Source: Sordaria brevicollis
Lineage: Eukaryota > Ascomycota > Sordariomycetes > Sordariales > Sordariaceae
Direction: 5' to 3'
Assembly: GCA_033439795.1 (NCBI GenBank)
Contig: JAUTDP010000011.1
Coordinates: 2,170,001-2,234,000 of the forward strand
Length of the DNA stretch: 64,000 bases
Both the position numbers and the translations under genes were made by a program. This document shows, one piece after another, positions 13,701 through 26,300 of the stretch. Each line of letters starts with the position of its first letter. Positions within the stretch are counted from its first letter, which is position 1. Below the pieces are notes generated by a model. The model did not search any database. It saw nothing but the letters and a program-made list of their open reading frames with translations, and was not told the DNA's origin.

Positions 13701-16700
13701 TTAAATTATTTCAATATTATTATTAAAATCCGCGTCCTATATACTATTAATTATAATAATATTATCGCTATTTATTTCGGATTTATTAGTAAAACCGAAA
13801 TATTCGCGGTCCTTAATACGTTCTAATTATATTTCCTTATTATTAAACCGATTAAAAACCCCCGTAAATAAAATATTAAAGTTATTATATTATAGGTTTA
13901 GGGTATTAAAATTAGCGGGGTTAAAATACTTATAACGCCGAATTATAAACCCGTTTATATAAATTTTATAAATATAATTAATAATATCTTCGTTAATTAA
14001 AGGGTTATTATATTTATTACCGCTAAATCGCCCAAATTTTAATTCAATTACCTTCCGAATAATTATAATAATTAAACTAATAGCAAATATTTTAATAAAC
14101 GTAGATTTAATATTATATATTGAATTTTTATTATATTTTAAATCGAAGGTAAAGGATCGATTAATATACTCTAATATTAAATCGATTTCCTTCTAATTAT
14201 TACCGGTTATAATATATTATATAAGTCTAAATTGGAGAATAGTCTATAATAGCGCGTAATCTATTACTTCGGGGCGTAAAAACTATAAAAAATAAAATAT
14301 CTCCGGCCTATAATTAATATTCTTTCTACTATAGAAAAAAGTAGTAAAAAATCGATTATTTATCCGAAAATATTATAATCCCTAACGTTAATAATACGGA
14401 ATAGGATAAGGAGAATTTAAATAACGTATAAATATCGATAAATATTCTAAAACCGTATATTAATATACCTAGATTAATTATCGGCGTATTTATTAATATA
14501 TCCTTCTATAATAAAGATTTTAACGTATATATAATCGAATTAAATAAATAAATAATATAGATTATATACCCGAAAAGCCTCTATAATAATTATCCCTATA
14601 ATTTACTTATTTATAATATTGAAATTAAAGAATTTACTTTAAATAAAATTCCTTATAAAAAAAGCGAATATTTTAAAATAAAATATATTATAAAAAAGTC
14701 GTAACTTATAATAAAATTCCGTTTTTTACTACTTAATATATTTAATCCGGCTAAGCTTATAAATATTTAATTTAATTAAAGGCTAAAAATAGCGAAAAAT
14801 TAAATTAATAAAATTGAATTTAATATGAAAGAAGGCCGAAATAAATACTATTTATTATTTCTAATTATATATAAATTACGTTTTTAATTAAACGGATATA
14901 ATCTTACAAATAAATAAAATCGTTTTTTAATCGCTATAAATTAGGAATAATTTATTGCCGAATTATTATAATTCTATTCATAATAAACTAAAAAATAACT
15001 TATTATAAAGACGGTAAACGCTAACTAATTCTCCTTCATTCTTATTAATAATAGGGGTTTAAAGGATATAATTTTTATATATCCGGTATTAACGCTTATT
15101 AAAGAAGGGGAAAGTAAAAAGGATATCCTATTCGGAAATAACGGAGAATAAGGATCGTAACCTTTTAATAATAAGCGAATAAATAATAGAGGGAAATATA
15201 AACGGCGTTAAGGCAAACGAAGGGATAATTTAATTAATCCTAAATAAAATAATAGGTCGGAATTAATTCAATTAAAATAAATTACGTATATCCGGGCTAT
15301 TTATAAGTAAATACGTAGTAAAGTTACGTATTATATTACGTCTACCGATATTTAAACTCTATATAATATTAAAATAATTATAATTATTATAAATTATAAC
15401 GAAGTTTAAATTAAATATAATACGTTTAAAATTATATTAAAGAAATTAATTTAAATACTATAGGGAAAGCGGAAATTAAAGTATTAACCCTAATAATCTC
15501 TATAAAAATTTTAATAATATTATTAATCCTATTATAAGAAATATATATATTAAATTTAGATATAATATTTTATATACACTTCCCGACATTATTCGTACGT
15601 AAGTATAAATTTAAAATTTGTAAAAAGAAGTCTATAATATATAAGGTACGGATATTTATAATAATATTAAATATTATAATAATATAAATTAAAGCGCGCT
15701 CCTTCTAATTGGATCGGATTTAATAAGTTTTTTAATAAAAGCGCTAATAAACTATTAAAAATATAAAGAATAAATATAATATAGGAACCCGAAATTCTAT
15801 TATTAATATACTTTATTTAATTACGTCTAAAATTTATTAAGTATTATATAAATCCTTAATATTATAAAGCGCGTTACCCCTAAATACGGAACGAGCGTTT
15901 AATTCAACGAAGGATAAGAAAATAATTAAACTATTTTAACGAAGTTTATTCTTAATAATATCCTCCGCTAACCAATTAGATATTATAACCTTTATTAAAA
16001 TACCCAATTAACGTTACTATTAAATTTAATTACGAAATCTTTATATAAAAAAAAAATAAATTCTCAATTTATAATTTTAATTTTATATAAATAAAATTCG
16101 CCTTTAAATTAAATAAATATACTTTAACGTTATAAAATACTTCGAACGTCTTTATTTTTAAAAATATTAACGAATTATATAATATAAACCCCCGATTTTT
16201 AATTATTAGATCGGTTTATTTTAACCTAATTATAAAAGAATTATTATATAGAATTATAATATTTCTTCCAAAATTTTTAAGTTTTGGAAATAAAATATTA
16301 TTTAAAATCGGGTAATAAAAAAGTAAACGTACGAAATTCGGATAATATACCTTAATCCCGATAATTCGTTAATAAATTAAAAAAAATTATAATATTTATA
16401 TATATTCTTTAGGGGTTAATTAATATTAATATTAAGGAATTAGGAGGGTTAATTAAGGGTAAAATTAATTTAAATATTAAATTAAGCGAATTAGGGACGA
16501 ATATAGGGTAATAATTAAAGAGCGGTAGAAAGTCCAATTTTTAAAACGATATTTCAATTTAATTAAAATCCGAATTTAATATTATAAATATTATTCTAAT
16601 AAGAATAGTATTTTAATAACGTTGTAGTAATATATACGTTAATAGCTGATATTATTCTAATAGTAGTAAAATTCAGCGTTACTCTGATTAAAGTAAAATT
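10701..16700. other. Unidentified RIP-mutated DNA
   Basis: Continuous A+T-rich mutated DNA. Some segments keep long stop-free stretches, for example a minus-strand run of about 90 codons around 13,900-14,190, so protein-coding ancestors are likely, but no motif could be assigned. There is a 29-bp tandem repeat at 12967-13053. The word ATTATAATTAGAAT and its complement also recur at several places (for example near 6690, 8330, 12250 and 12410), suggesting related dispersed repeats. Nothing functional is supported. Confidence 0.55.
12967..13053. repeat. 29-bp tandem repeat, three copies
   Basis: TAATAATTATTATTATAATT begins at 12967, 12996 and 13025, exactly 29 bp apart. The last nine bases of each unit vary (CGAATAAAA, AAAGTAAAG, AGAATAAAT). 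Confidence 0.8.
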
Positions 16701-18691
16701 TTATATTATTTTACCGTATACGACCAAAACGCGCAAAACCCGCTCAGACCTGCTACCGCAGAAAGGGGGGGGTGGGGTTTCGGAGGTTAAGTGGGTCTGA
16801 GCTGAGACTAGGATGCCGATGGATTTCATGATGATGGGGGATGACTAACCATCAACTAGTTCCCGCCCAGTGAGATCATGGATCTGAAATTCCGAACTAG
16901 GCAACCGAATAAGAAAAGGCAAACCGTCCATTCCCCTCCCACTGAAACTGCCATTTCTCTAATTCTATGATAAGGTAACAAAAGTCATCCACATCACGAT
17001 TCCTCCAAGACAGCGAGATGGTGGTCAAAGTGCGTAGTAAGCGCTTACACCCATCTTCGATTCCACAAACTCCATCATCATCCTCGGTCACTTTCAGACG
17101 CTAGCATTCGCGGGAGGACGGTTCCTTTATACCAAGGCTAGAGAGAGGAGTCTTTCATCTCTACTCATTTCGGCCGTACCCTCCACTCCGAGTAAAAGTG
17201 CTGCATCAAGGTCACCTCGAGATGCGCACGAGCTTGTGACCGTGACTCTCGACGGGCCGCATCATTGGTGGCCTCGTCTTCCCTCGTCTTCCCTTGTCCT
17301 CCCTCTCCGGCGCTCCGCCGTATCCTCACGTATCCGCCGCCGCGCCGACGCAGCTCACCACTCTGCAGTGATACCAGAGCACAAACGTCGTATCGATATT
17401 CGATTTATCGGACCATTGCTTGTTGATGCGAAAGCCACAGAGTTGCTACCTCCACCATTCTCTGACGGCTTGGCCACGAAAGCCCTCCATTCGGCACTAC
17501 CTCGTCAGCCAATAGTAATGTTTCGTTACAAGACTAGCGATGCAGACAAGACAAAGACACATTGGCTGCCAGTGGTCCAGAGCCGACGCCACAAAAGGGA
17601 AAACAACTCTGAACACCCACCATGGCTGGCTTCGTGGAGGGCGGCCATCAGTGAGGATGGGGCACGACGCGGTCAAACACTTCGAGAAAAGAGAATGTTT
17701 GTATGAGCAGTCACCCCGAGTGCTTCCCCAGCCTGCATGTGAGCTTCTCAATGGTTGCCCGAATTGGCCCATGTGGGTGAGGGCGGGATATTTCACGGAT
17801 TTCAACGCTGAAGGATTTTGGAGCTAGGCTGAGTCCAGGTAGGTGGTATTGATTCACAAAGATGAGAGCACAGGAACCACAAGGAACCATAGGAACCACA
17901 CGGGAATGGTCGATCCCTTCCCAGTCCTTTGGGATTTTGGGTTGCCATCATTCATCCCTCGTCCTGTTTCTTTTTACCTCAGCTGAATCTCTCTTCTCAA
18001 CTCTTCTTCTTTCCTCTTCAGCTTTGGATCTGTAGATCTGTCTCACCACCATCATACATCGACATCGTCATCACACTTTCCCATATTATTACCAGGGATC
18101 GGAAACCTATTCTCGGCGGCCCTTGCCCTGCCATCACCCGTCTGCGCGCACCGCGTTTAATGTGCTGTCTCAGCCCTACTGGTGGTTCCCTTCGGATACC
18201 AGCCGTGGGTCCGTGGCGCTTCACTTTGCTCCGCCTCTAGGAAGGAACTTGGGTCCTCTGTCAGCAATAATAGGCATCTCACTTAGCAACATTATTCCTG
18301 CTTAGGTTCGTTGGGGCCTTACCGTTGGCGACCATAACCAGGACGGAGAAGAGAAGAAAAAGAGCTTGCCTGCCCAATCTCCGTGTCTCAAACCCTTTTC
18401 GATCTCAACGTCATCCTGGCAACTGATTCAGAAACCCATTTAACAACACTCGGAAACGGCTCGTTCAAGACACCTTTCCCCTCTCTCAACCTTTTGCGGT
18501 TTTCAGGTGAATATCCAAGAACATCTGCAACTCGCGGCACATTCGACAAACTACGGCGGATGACCGCATAGAGACTACAGCTTAAGCGACGACACCGAAC
18601 GAAACAACTGGTGCAGAACGCGGGAAGTACAGTAAGCAGGAACGGGAAACGAGCAGTCAATCAATTCGAAACTCGAAACAGAGAAGCCGCC
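16701..18691. other. Gene-poor euchromatic border and upstream region
   Basis: Normal base composition resumes here. Short overlapping frames exist on both strands (the longest runs 17236-17706 on the plus strand), but they have low-complexity or unbiased translations with no domain, and several overlap in antisense. I see no gene. The last several hundred bases are pyrimidine-rich and probably contain the promoter and 5' leader of the gene starting at 18692. Confidence 0.6.
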
Positions 18692-20935
18692 ATGCATAGC
18701 AACATTTGGTCGTGCTCGTCGTGTGTTGCCTTTTCTATCATGGCGCTCTTCGGCCAGGAAGCGATGGCGTCGCAACCAGAGGCGGGACTGTTGGAGAGGG
18801 ATACGATTCACAGAGTTCCAAAGAAGCCACAAATCACACCTCCTCCGCAGCCATTACGACTAAAACGAAGAGGAGACGACGATCTTACTTGTCCAGTCAA
18901 CCACTCACTATGTCCCGAGTCTATGGGTGGAGGATGTTGTCCAGATCAGTATGAGTGCGCAAGCGATGCATGCTCGGCGACGACAGCGGCGTTGGGTACG
19001 GCGTGCGGGATAGTAGGATATTATTATTGTCCCATCACTGCAGGACGTAAGTTACTTTACTTTATCATCATACAACCTGCGAACATTGACTAACGGATAT
19101 CAGAGGGATGTTGTCCCGAGGGTTGGGTCTGCGACACCGTGAGAGGCTGTATAGCACCATACGGAGTCACAAACACATTCACATCATGCCCAGCCAGCTA
19201 CAAACTTTGTCCAGCTTCCTACAACTACGGCTGCTGCCCAAATAGCATGGGATGCGCAATCGATGCATGCTACTCAACCGAGCCCTTCAGCACTACTCTG
19301 GTCGATATCCTCACACTCACCTCCGGCGGCAAGGTCATCACCACCACACAGATATCCGCAGTCCTCACCACGCCCACACCTCCGCCCGCTCTTTTGGATG
19401 TCGACAACACCTCCGGTGCCATCCCGAAGTTTATGCCCACCTCCGTCCCCAAAGTCTCCGCCATTCCCAAGGACAACAAAGATGGTGGAGGTGGCGGCCT
19501 CAAGGGAGCCCAACTAGGCGGTATAATCGGCGGTGCCATCGCTCTACTCATCATCGTCATCATCGCCGCCTTCCTCATCATCCGCCGCTTGAAGAGAGTC
19601 GAATCCGCCATGGAAACCTCCAAGCGAGGGTCCACATCCGGCTACACCAAGACATCCAAGACCGGCGCCTCTGCTTCCCAAATCGCACAAATGGAACAAA
19701 CCGGTCGTTTCCTGCACGTCAGAAGCCCCTCGGACGCTGATAACGCCAGCGCCGACCCTCTGATGTTCATGACCGAGACCAGCAATACCCCCGGCGACCA
19801 CACCACAAATACCAGCAGCTTAGCCGGCACCCCTCAACCAGGAGCTCACGGATTTGGGGTTGGAAGACACGGAAGGTCGGTTTCAGATGCATACATGGTT
19901 TCGCCTCACGGCACCAGTAACGTAGCCAGCCCCGATCCCAACACAGGTTACTTCGACGGTCCTTCACCACCACCTACTACCAATGCCCACCTGCGCGAGA
20001 GCGTAGACAGCCAAAGCACCGCCGGACTAGCCTACCACTCCAGCATGCGCAACAGCCAAAACCAAAACCACTGGCGCCACCAAAGCAACGCTTCCGAATT
20101 ATCCGCCGACGGCAGCGAAATCACCCACGGCGTCGGCTCGCCCTTAGTCGGCAGCCACGCCCGCGGCGCTTCAGGAGGCGGTAGCGGCCTAGGCGACGTG
20201 CCCGAACTTGACTCCTCGGGCGTCTTCGCCGAGTTACCCGCCACCACCACTTCATTAGCTAGATCTCCCACCGGCACCGGAACCATAGGCACCTCCACCT
20301 ACGGCGAATCACCCATCATCCCCATCAACAACCGCCAGCGTACCTCATTCGGTCTATCCACTGCCTCCCGCCGAACCAGCAACCTGAGTAACAACCCCAA
20401 CAGTCCTCACAGCCCCAACAGTCCTCACACCCATGGTAGAAACGACAGCACAACCACAAACAGCCCCCTAGACGCCGTCTCCGAAACCACCGAGTTCATC
20501 CCTAACAATCGTTCCGCCCATACATCCCTAGACGGCTTCTACGGCCCCCCTTCTTCTTCTCACCCCAACAAACCACGAGCAGGAGCAGGAGCAAGAGCAA
20601 GAGCGGGGAGCGAAGCTTCTTCCACCGGAACGGCAACTGGAACTGGAGGACTGGGTTTTGTACCGGAGGGATGGCAAGGGAGTTCACCCGGTGCTTACCC
20701 GATGGGATTTCCGATGATTAGCGTGCCTGGGTATGGGATTGGTGATGGGCATCATGCGGGGGGTGAACACGATGAGGACGAACATGAGGACAGTGAGATG
20801 GGGGATGAGAAATCGGACATTGGTGTGGAGAAGCGGGAGGGTACCTCTACGTATGTGAGTGGGAAGAAGGAGGAGGATGGCATGGAGGGAAAAGGGAAAG
20901 AACAGCAACAGGGGGGTAATAATGGGAAGCAATAA
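18692..20935 (+). CDS. Cys-rich single-pass plasma-membrane protein (hypothetical)
   Basis: Two exons, 18692-19046 and 19104-20935, joined across a 57-nt intron (donor GTAAGT, branch-like CTAAC, acceptor CAG). This gives 728 aa. The start follows GCCGCC, a good context, and opens a hydrophobic stretch that looks like a secretion signal. Residues about 65-175 hold repeated CCP-type cysteine patterns (GGCCPDQYECASDAC, GCCPEGWVCD, GCCPNSMGCAIDAC), likely a disulfide-bonded extracellular domain. A Gly-rich linker leads to one membrane helix at about 257-278, followed by basic RRLKR, so the remaining 450 residues should be cytoplasmic. That tail is disordered, rich in Ser/Pro/His/Gly, and ends in acidic/Lys runs. 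The layout resembles fungal Cys-rich cell-surface or sensor-like proteins with a SKG6/AXL2-type helix. No catalytic domain is visible and the function is unknown. Confidence 0.85.
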
Positions 20936-22262
20936 ATAGTAATGAGGAGCAAGGAGAGTAGGGAGGATATTATTACCTTTTGGGGGTCTGTGATGAAATG
21001 GTTTGTCTGCTTCGGAATGTGGTTGTTGGATGAAACGGATTTTTACCTTGGGACTTTTACTGGACACGATATGTATGTATGCTTGGAGGAATGATGATAC
21101 CCAGATATTTTTTTTGATTGATTGCATTACTTGCTGAGCTTTCTCGATTCGGGAACACAATCATGCATTTATACATACTCAAGGAACCTAAAGGTACCGA
21201 TGATCTTGTATACCAAGTATAGTAGTAGGTATTGATACCATTACCGCCGGGTCCTCCCAATACCAAATGTCATTGTCATACGCAAACATACCGATGTAGT
21301 CCACAGATTGCGTGCTCAGTTGGGTCTCGCAACAAAGATCTTTATGCTTCTTATATCTTTCTTCTTCTCTAACCGTTACTCCAATAACCACTACTACACT
21401 ACACAAAAGTATCCCTCCATCCATCCACCCAACCATCACACTTCTCTTAAATGCATACATCCTTCCATTGATTCATGTACTTCACCCCCATCCCACACCC
21501 CATTTGCCATCTTTAACAGATGCAAATCCACCAAGTCAAACCAAAACCACCCTTGTAGATGAACTTCGTGAGCCAGATCGTGTATGACCGTGAACCCTCT
21601 CGGAACTGAGAACCAGTTATGTGGTTGTGTGAGCTCAGATTCCCCCTTTCCACTTTTCAAGCTAGGGGATGGCAGGATTTCGGAAGACTTTCCGCTTCGG
21701 TTTCCTTTCATCGAATATACTCCGGGGTGGTTTTCCATGTATTCGCTTAATGGTTTGGGTGTGTAGTCCATCATGTTTAAATCCTTACTCTTTCGCTGAA
21801 TATACTTGTGTATCTGCTTCGATCAAACCAAATATTCCTTCACCAACTAATCACCATCCTTTCGTTATGCTTCCTCCTCTTCATTCTCCTTCGTCTTGTT
21901 TTGTCCAGTGACTGAGGGTGAATCCGGAGCATATCTATGTGTGCCATCTCCGGTGCATCGTGGACGTTTTATTCGTGTATGCCAATTCGTAGGAACCACA
22001 TAATCTATTCCAAAACGTGGTTAGCGACAGATGCTTACCTACGAGGAATAAGGCGACTCACCACATTTCGTACATTTCCTACCACGAATCCATTGGAGGT
22101 TGCAAGGCCAACAACGCAATCCGTTCGACTTTGGTTTGTTCACCACTCGACCTATATTCATTAGCGCTGGGCAATAAGATCAAAAAACGGGCAATACTTA
22201 CCACATGTCGTACACGCAACCATTTTCACAGTCACAACATCAACACGATCCATCGCAGACAA
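20936..22262. other. Convergent intergenic region
   Basis: The interval lies between the stop of the membrane-protein gene and the stop of the SANT corepressor gene on the opposite strand, so it should hold both 3' UTRs. AATAAA overlaps the first stop codon region. Frames here are short and lack any domain, and no further gene was recognised. Confidence 0.6.
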
Positions 22263-23317
22263 CTAGCCAGCCCTTCTAGGATCTCCCTGACCCGGTCCGG
22301 GACCATGGCCCTGCTGCTCATATTGATGCTGTGGCCGCAGTTGTCTAGCCATCATGCCGCCTTGGTGGTGTTGCGGAGCATACTGCTGATGAGATGCCTG
22401 AACCGGGTTGCGCATGTCGTGCTGCATCGGTTGCTGCTGCTGCTGCTGCACGTGCTGCTGGTGCTGGGACATCTGATGCTGTTGGGGATGGCCTTGGACC
22501 TGCATGTGCTGTGGGTGGGCAGCATTTCCAGGGATGCCATGTTGCTGCTGAGCTTGGAACTGTGCCGCATGCTGCTCCCGCTGCTGCTGGGCGGCCACCT
22601 CTCTAGGATCACGACCAAGCTCTCGCGGATCTCTTCCCATGACACGATGATCGCGGCCAAGGTCTCTAGAGTTCATCTGCTCCCGCAACTGCGCTTCGCG
22701 TATCTGAGCATCCCTAACTTGCTCTGGGTATAGCGAGGCCGAGGGTGGCGGACCCATACCGTCAAATCCGCCACTGACGGGCCCGGGTGTATAGCTCCTA
22801 GTCTGGGACATCTGCTGCATTCTGAGGTCTGCAGGGGCTTCTCCTCGACTGGGAACTTGTCCGGGCGGTCCACCAGGGCCACCGTGTCCAGGACCAGGAG
22901 TATTGGCGTATCTCACGTATGGCTGGCCCTGTGGCGGAACGGGCTCACCTCTCCGTAGGGTTTGACGCTCCCGAGGATCAGACATTGGCAGAAATTGGCT
23001 CCTTCCATCGAGTGAACGATGATGCTGATGCGACACAACATTTCCCGTGGGACTTTGCGCCTCATGACCCGAGTATACGGCTTGGGCACGTGGAGTAGGT
23101 TCCCTCAAGCCCAGAGAATGCGGTTGCGGAGTGGGTGTGGCCTGCCACGTGTGTTGTTGCTGAGCCATTGCACTTCCCATTTGAGAGGGTTTCGCCTGAA
23201 CGTTGGGGCCGTGCTGCGAGGCCCATGCTGATTGAGCGGGCACGGAGGCCTGGCCCGACTTGGATGATGTAGGGTGCGACGGGGGCCAGCCTTGTTGCTG
23301 TTGTTGCTGCTGTTGCT

Positions 23318-23348
<31 letters not shown>

Positions 23349-26300
23349 ACGCTGCTGCAAATTTGCACCAGCGGCCTGCCCCTGTGGAGTGGATGGCCAT
23401 TCATCCCGGGTTGACTGAGTCTCACGACGGCCTGAGAGCGACGACGGATGGGGTGCATATTGGGGTGTGGGCGAAGCAGCATGGGCTTGTGAGGTGGCAT
23501 AGGTTTGATATTGCTGCTGACTTGAATATGCCATTTGGGGCTGCTGCAAATGCTGCTGTGAGTGTTGCTGAGGATGTTGCCCTGACTGAGAGTAGTGATG
23601 CACCTGATGAGAGACGGGAGAGTTCGACGCGCCTGATTGGTGCTGTGATTGATATTGATGCCGTGAGTAGAACTCTCTGCTGTCAGCGGCTGCTGAAACT
23701 TGTTGTTCAATGCCTGGGCCCATGCTCGACCTAGAGACGTTCATATGCTGAGGCTGTGGCGACTGGGCATAAGGCTTCAGTGACGGGATTGCAGCCTGAG
23801 CGGCTGATGCTGGGTTGCGCCCGTACGGATACCCAGAGGCTTCGGTGTCCCTGCGCTGCGATGCCGATACCGTAGCAGTCGGCGGCTGGGGAGGACGAAC
23901 AGACATCTGAGGCGGCGGAGTGGACGTTGACGCGGCTCCGGGCATGGATGCAACATCGTTGACCCGCTTAGGAGCCGGAGAAGGCGCAGGAGGAGCATCA
24001 TCGTTAAGAATCGAGAAGATGCTGCTGACTTTCTTCGGCTCGGGTGGGTGAGACATAGCGGGCGGAGCTTGAGGCGGAGGGACAGGCTGAGCGGCGGATG
24101 TGTTTGCAGGGTACTGTTCCTGGATCGAGCTCGGGACGGGGCGCTGCGTGCTCGGTACTGGCGGTCTCTCTACCGCGGGGCTTAGCTGCGGAGGTGTACG
24201 TTGAGAGGGTACAGACTCGCTAAGCAGGTTGCGAACAGGTTGAACTGCTATAGGCGGGGTGAAAGACTGGGGAGTTGGGGGTGCCATGGTCCTTGGGGGT
24301 TCCTGCCTCCCCATGGGCGCTGCTTCCACTCTGGGCTGCATGGAGCGTTGCGGAGGCATGAAATTCTGGAAGGGATCTCCGTGGTGCATGGGCTGCTCTG
24401 GCTCCTGCTTGAAGCGCATGGCCTGGCGCTCCATCGGTCTCGGCTGCTCTCTTGGCTGGAGTGGCTCCATCCTGATCTGTCGTTCCCGGCCTTCGCGAAT
24501 TTCGCGAACTTCGCGCACCTGCACCTCTTGTTGCTGTGACAGTAGGGCCATTGGGCGGTTGGCATCAGAAATCCATCCTGCCGAACGGGGCATAGCCTCG
24601 CTTGAGGACGGCATGGAGGAAGAAGGAACAGGAGTTGCCTTTTGGGAAATGCGGACAGGTTGATGCTGTGTTTGGACCGGAGCTTGCGAGACCGGAATAG
24701 GCTCGCCGTCTCTCTCCGCAAATGTGAAGCTGGTGGTCGGCTGCCGAAGTGGGCGAGGCACCGGAGACATGGTCTGAGAGACAACCGGTCCGGGCCCGCT
24801 GGGTGTCTGCGGTGACGGTGCCGACGATGCTGCGGTGGCTGCCGATGCTGCCACTGGTGCCGAAGGTAAAGGTGTCGGCATCACTGTGGGCGACCGTTGC
24901 ACAAGCGTGTGTGTTACGGGCGACGAGGCCTGGATCGGAGTCACCTGGAAACGGCTGAAAGGCTGATTGGCCGGTGCTGCTTCTGATTTGGCGGGTTGCG
25001 GCTCCTCGGCTTCCGCAGCAGCCAACGGACGATGTCCTGAGGAGGATGGGACATCGTACCGCTTCCTCGGTCCTGCAGATGGTGTAGGTGGAGGAGGTCT
25101 TCTCTCTCCTCTTTGTTTCTTGAGATCTGCCTCTGTGGCAATCTGCTCCCATTCCTGCTTGCCCTCCTTCTTTTGCCTCAGGTAGTAGTTCCTCACCTAC
25201 ACACATGTTAGTCGGTTTTGTTCATGACCTTTTGCCTCAAGCATCCGCACACGGGATGGAGAAGATAACTTACCATGACTTGAGTTTTGGTTCCCATATG
25301 GTTAGCAATTGCGCTCCAGTCGGTGCCAAAGGAGCGTAGAAGGTTGGGGAAGTCGTTGGATTCCGAAACGCTCCAGTAACTAGATGCTTGCTGGGGGGTT
25401 CGAATCCGCTCAGGCCCGGATGACTGACCAATTTCGAAGGTAGGAAGAGAAGCCGGGGGTGCGACAGGCTCTGGTCGCAAGGAAGGAGGAGCCATGACCT
25501 CCGAAATGGTAGTCGAGCCCAGCGTCGGCGGTGCTCTTTCGGGACTGGCAAGAGGCGTTTGTTGAGCAGGGGCCAGTGGTGGTTGCATGCTTCCAGGGGG
25601 GACGTCAAACATGGGGTTCTGGACACGGGGTGCACCCAGTTCCGCTGGGGTCTTGGGAGGCATCCATTCAGGGTTTTGAACTCTGGTGGAATTCGACCGA
25701 GACCTGGCATTCGTGCCCTTACCCGAACCTGCTGAAGGTGTTGGCGCGATAGCCTGAGCGGGCTTCGGGACCTTTGGTTCTTTGTCTGCCTTGGGCTGGC
25801 GAGCCCTGCGACCACCTTTCTTGGGTCCTTCGGGTTTCTCAGCACCGCTGTCATTCTTTGGTTCTGTCGTGGTACCTGCTCTCCTACGGCCGGGTGTGGC
25901 AGAAGGTGTGGCACCGTCGGAATCAGCATTGGGCGTGGCCTCGTGGCCCCAAGAAGGAGCGGCAGCGCGGCGCGGCTGCTGGCGGCGACCATTGCTGTTC
26001 TCTCCATTCTCCTGATTTTCCTCTGTCGTCTCGTTCTCTGGATTTCCAAGTTCTGATACGAGAGCATTGTACTTTTGCTTTCCGCGTCCCTTCTTCCGCC
26101 TGCGGGGCTGCTTCTTGAGCCTCTCCTTAAGGTTCAACTCCCTCTTCTTGGCATAGTAATACTGAATGACGGAGTGGAAGTCGCGGTCGGGAAGTTCGTT
26201 GGCGATCTTGCCCCATTGCTTGGGGAACTCCATGTACACCTTTTCAAACTTCTCGGCCTCTTCCTCTGTGAAGTTGACATGGTACGGGACCACCTGCCAA

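Larger units (their letters stand above)
1..16700. repeat. RIP-mutated A+T-rich repeat block
   Basis: Seen directly: about 16.7 kb of extremely A+T-rich DNA in which CpA and TpG are almost absent and TpA is abundant, while CpG is still common. Both strands are closed by stops in all frames; the longest open stretch is about 60 codons. Known: in Neurospora, repeat-induced point mutation changes CpA to TpA on both strands of duplicated DNA during the sexual cycle, and such tracts become methylated H3K9me3 heterochromatin. Inference: this is an old, heavily mutated cluster of transposons and duplicated genes. Composition returns to normal between about 16,620 and 16,740, which would be the heterochromatin border facing the first intact gene. 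Recognisable contents are listed separately. Confidence 0.95.

Noticed and set aside
15550..15650. Possible Cys-containing finger coding relic on the plus strand
   Set aside because: Only one or two Cys codons remain and no family could be named with any certainty.
17236..17706. 156-codon plus-strand frame
   Set aside because: Arg/Pro-rich translation without domain. It overlaps an antisense frame of similar quality, shows no intron logic, and begins close to the RIP border.
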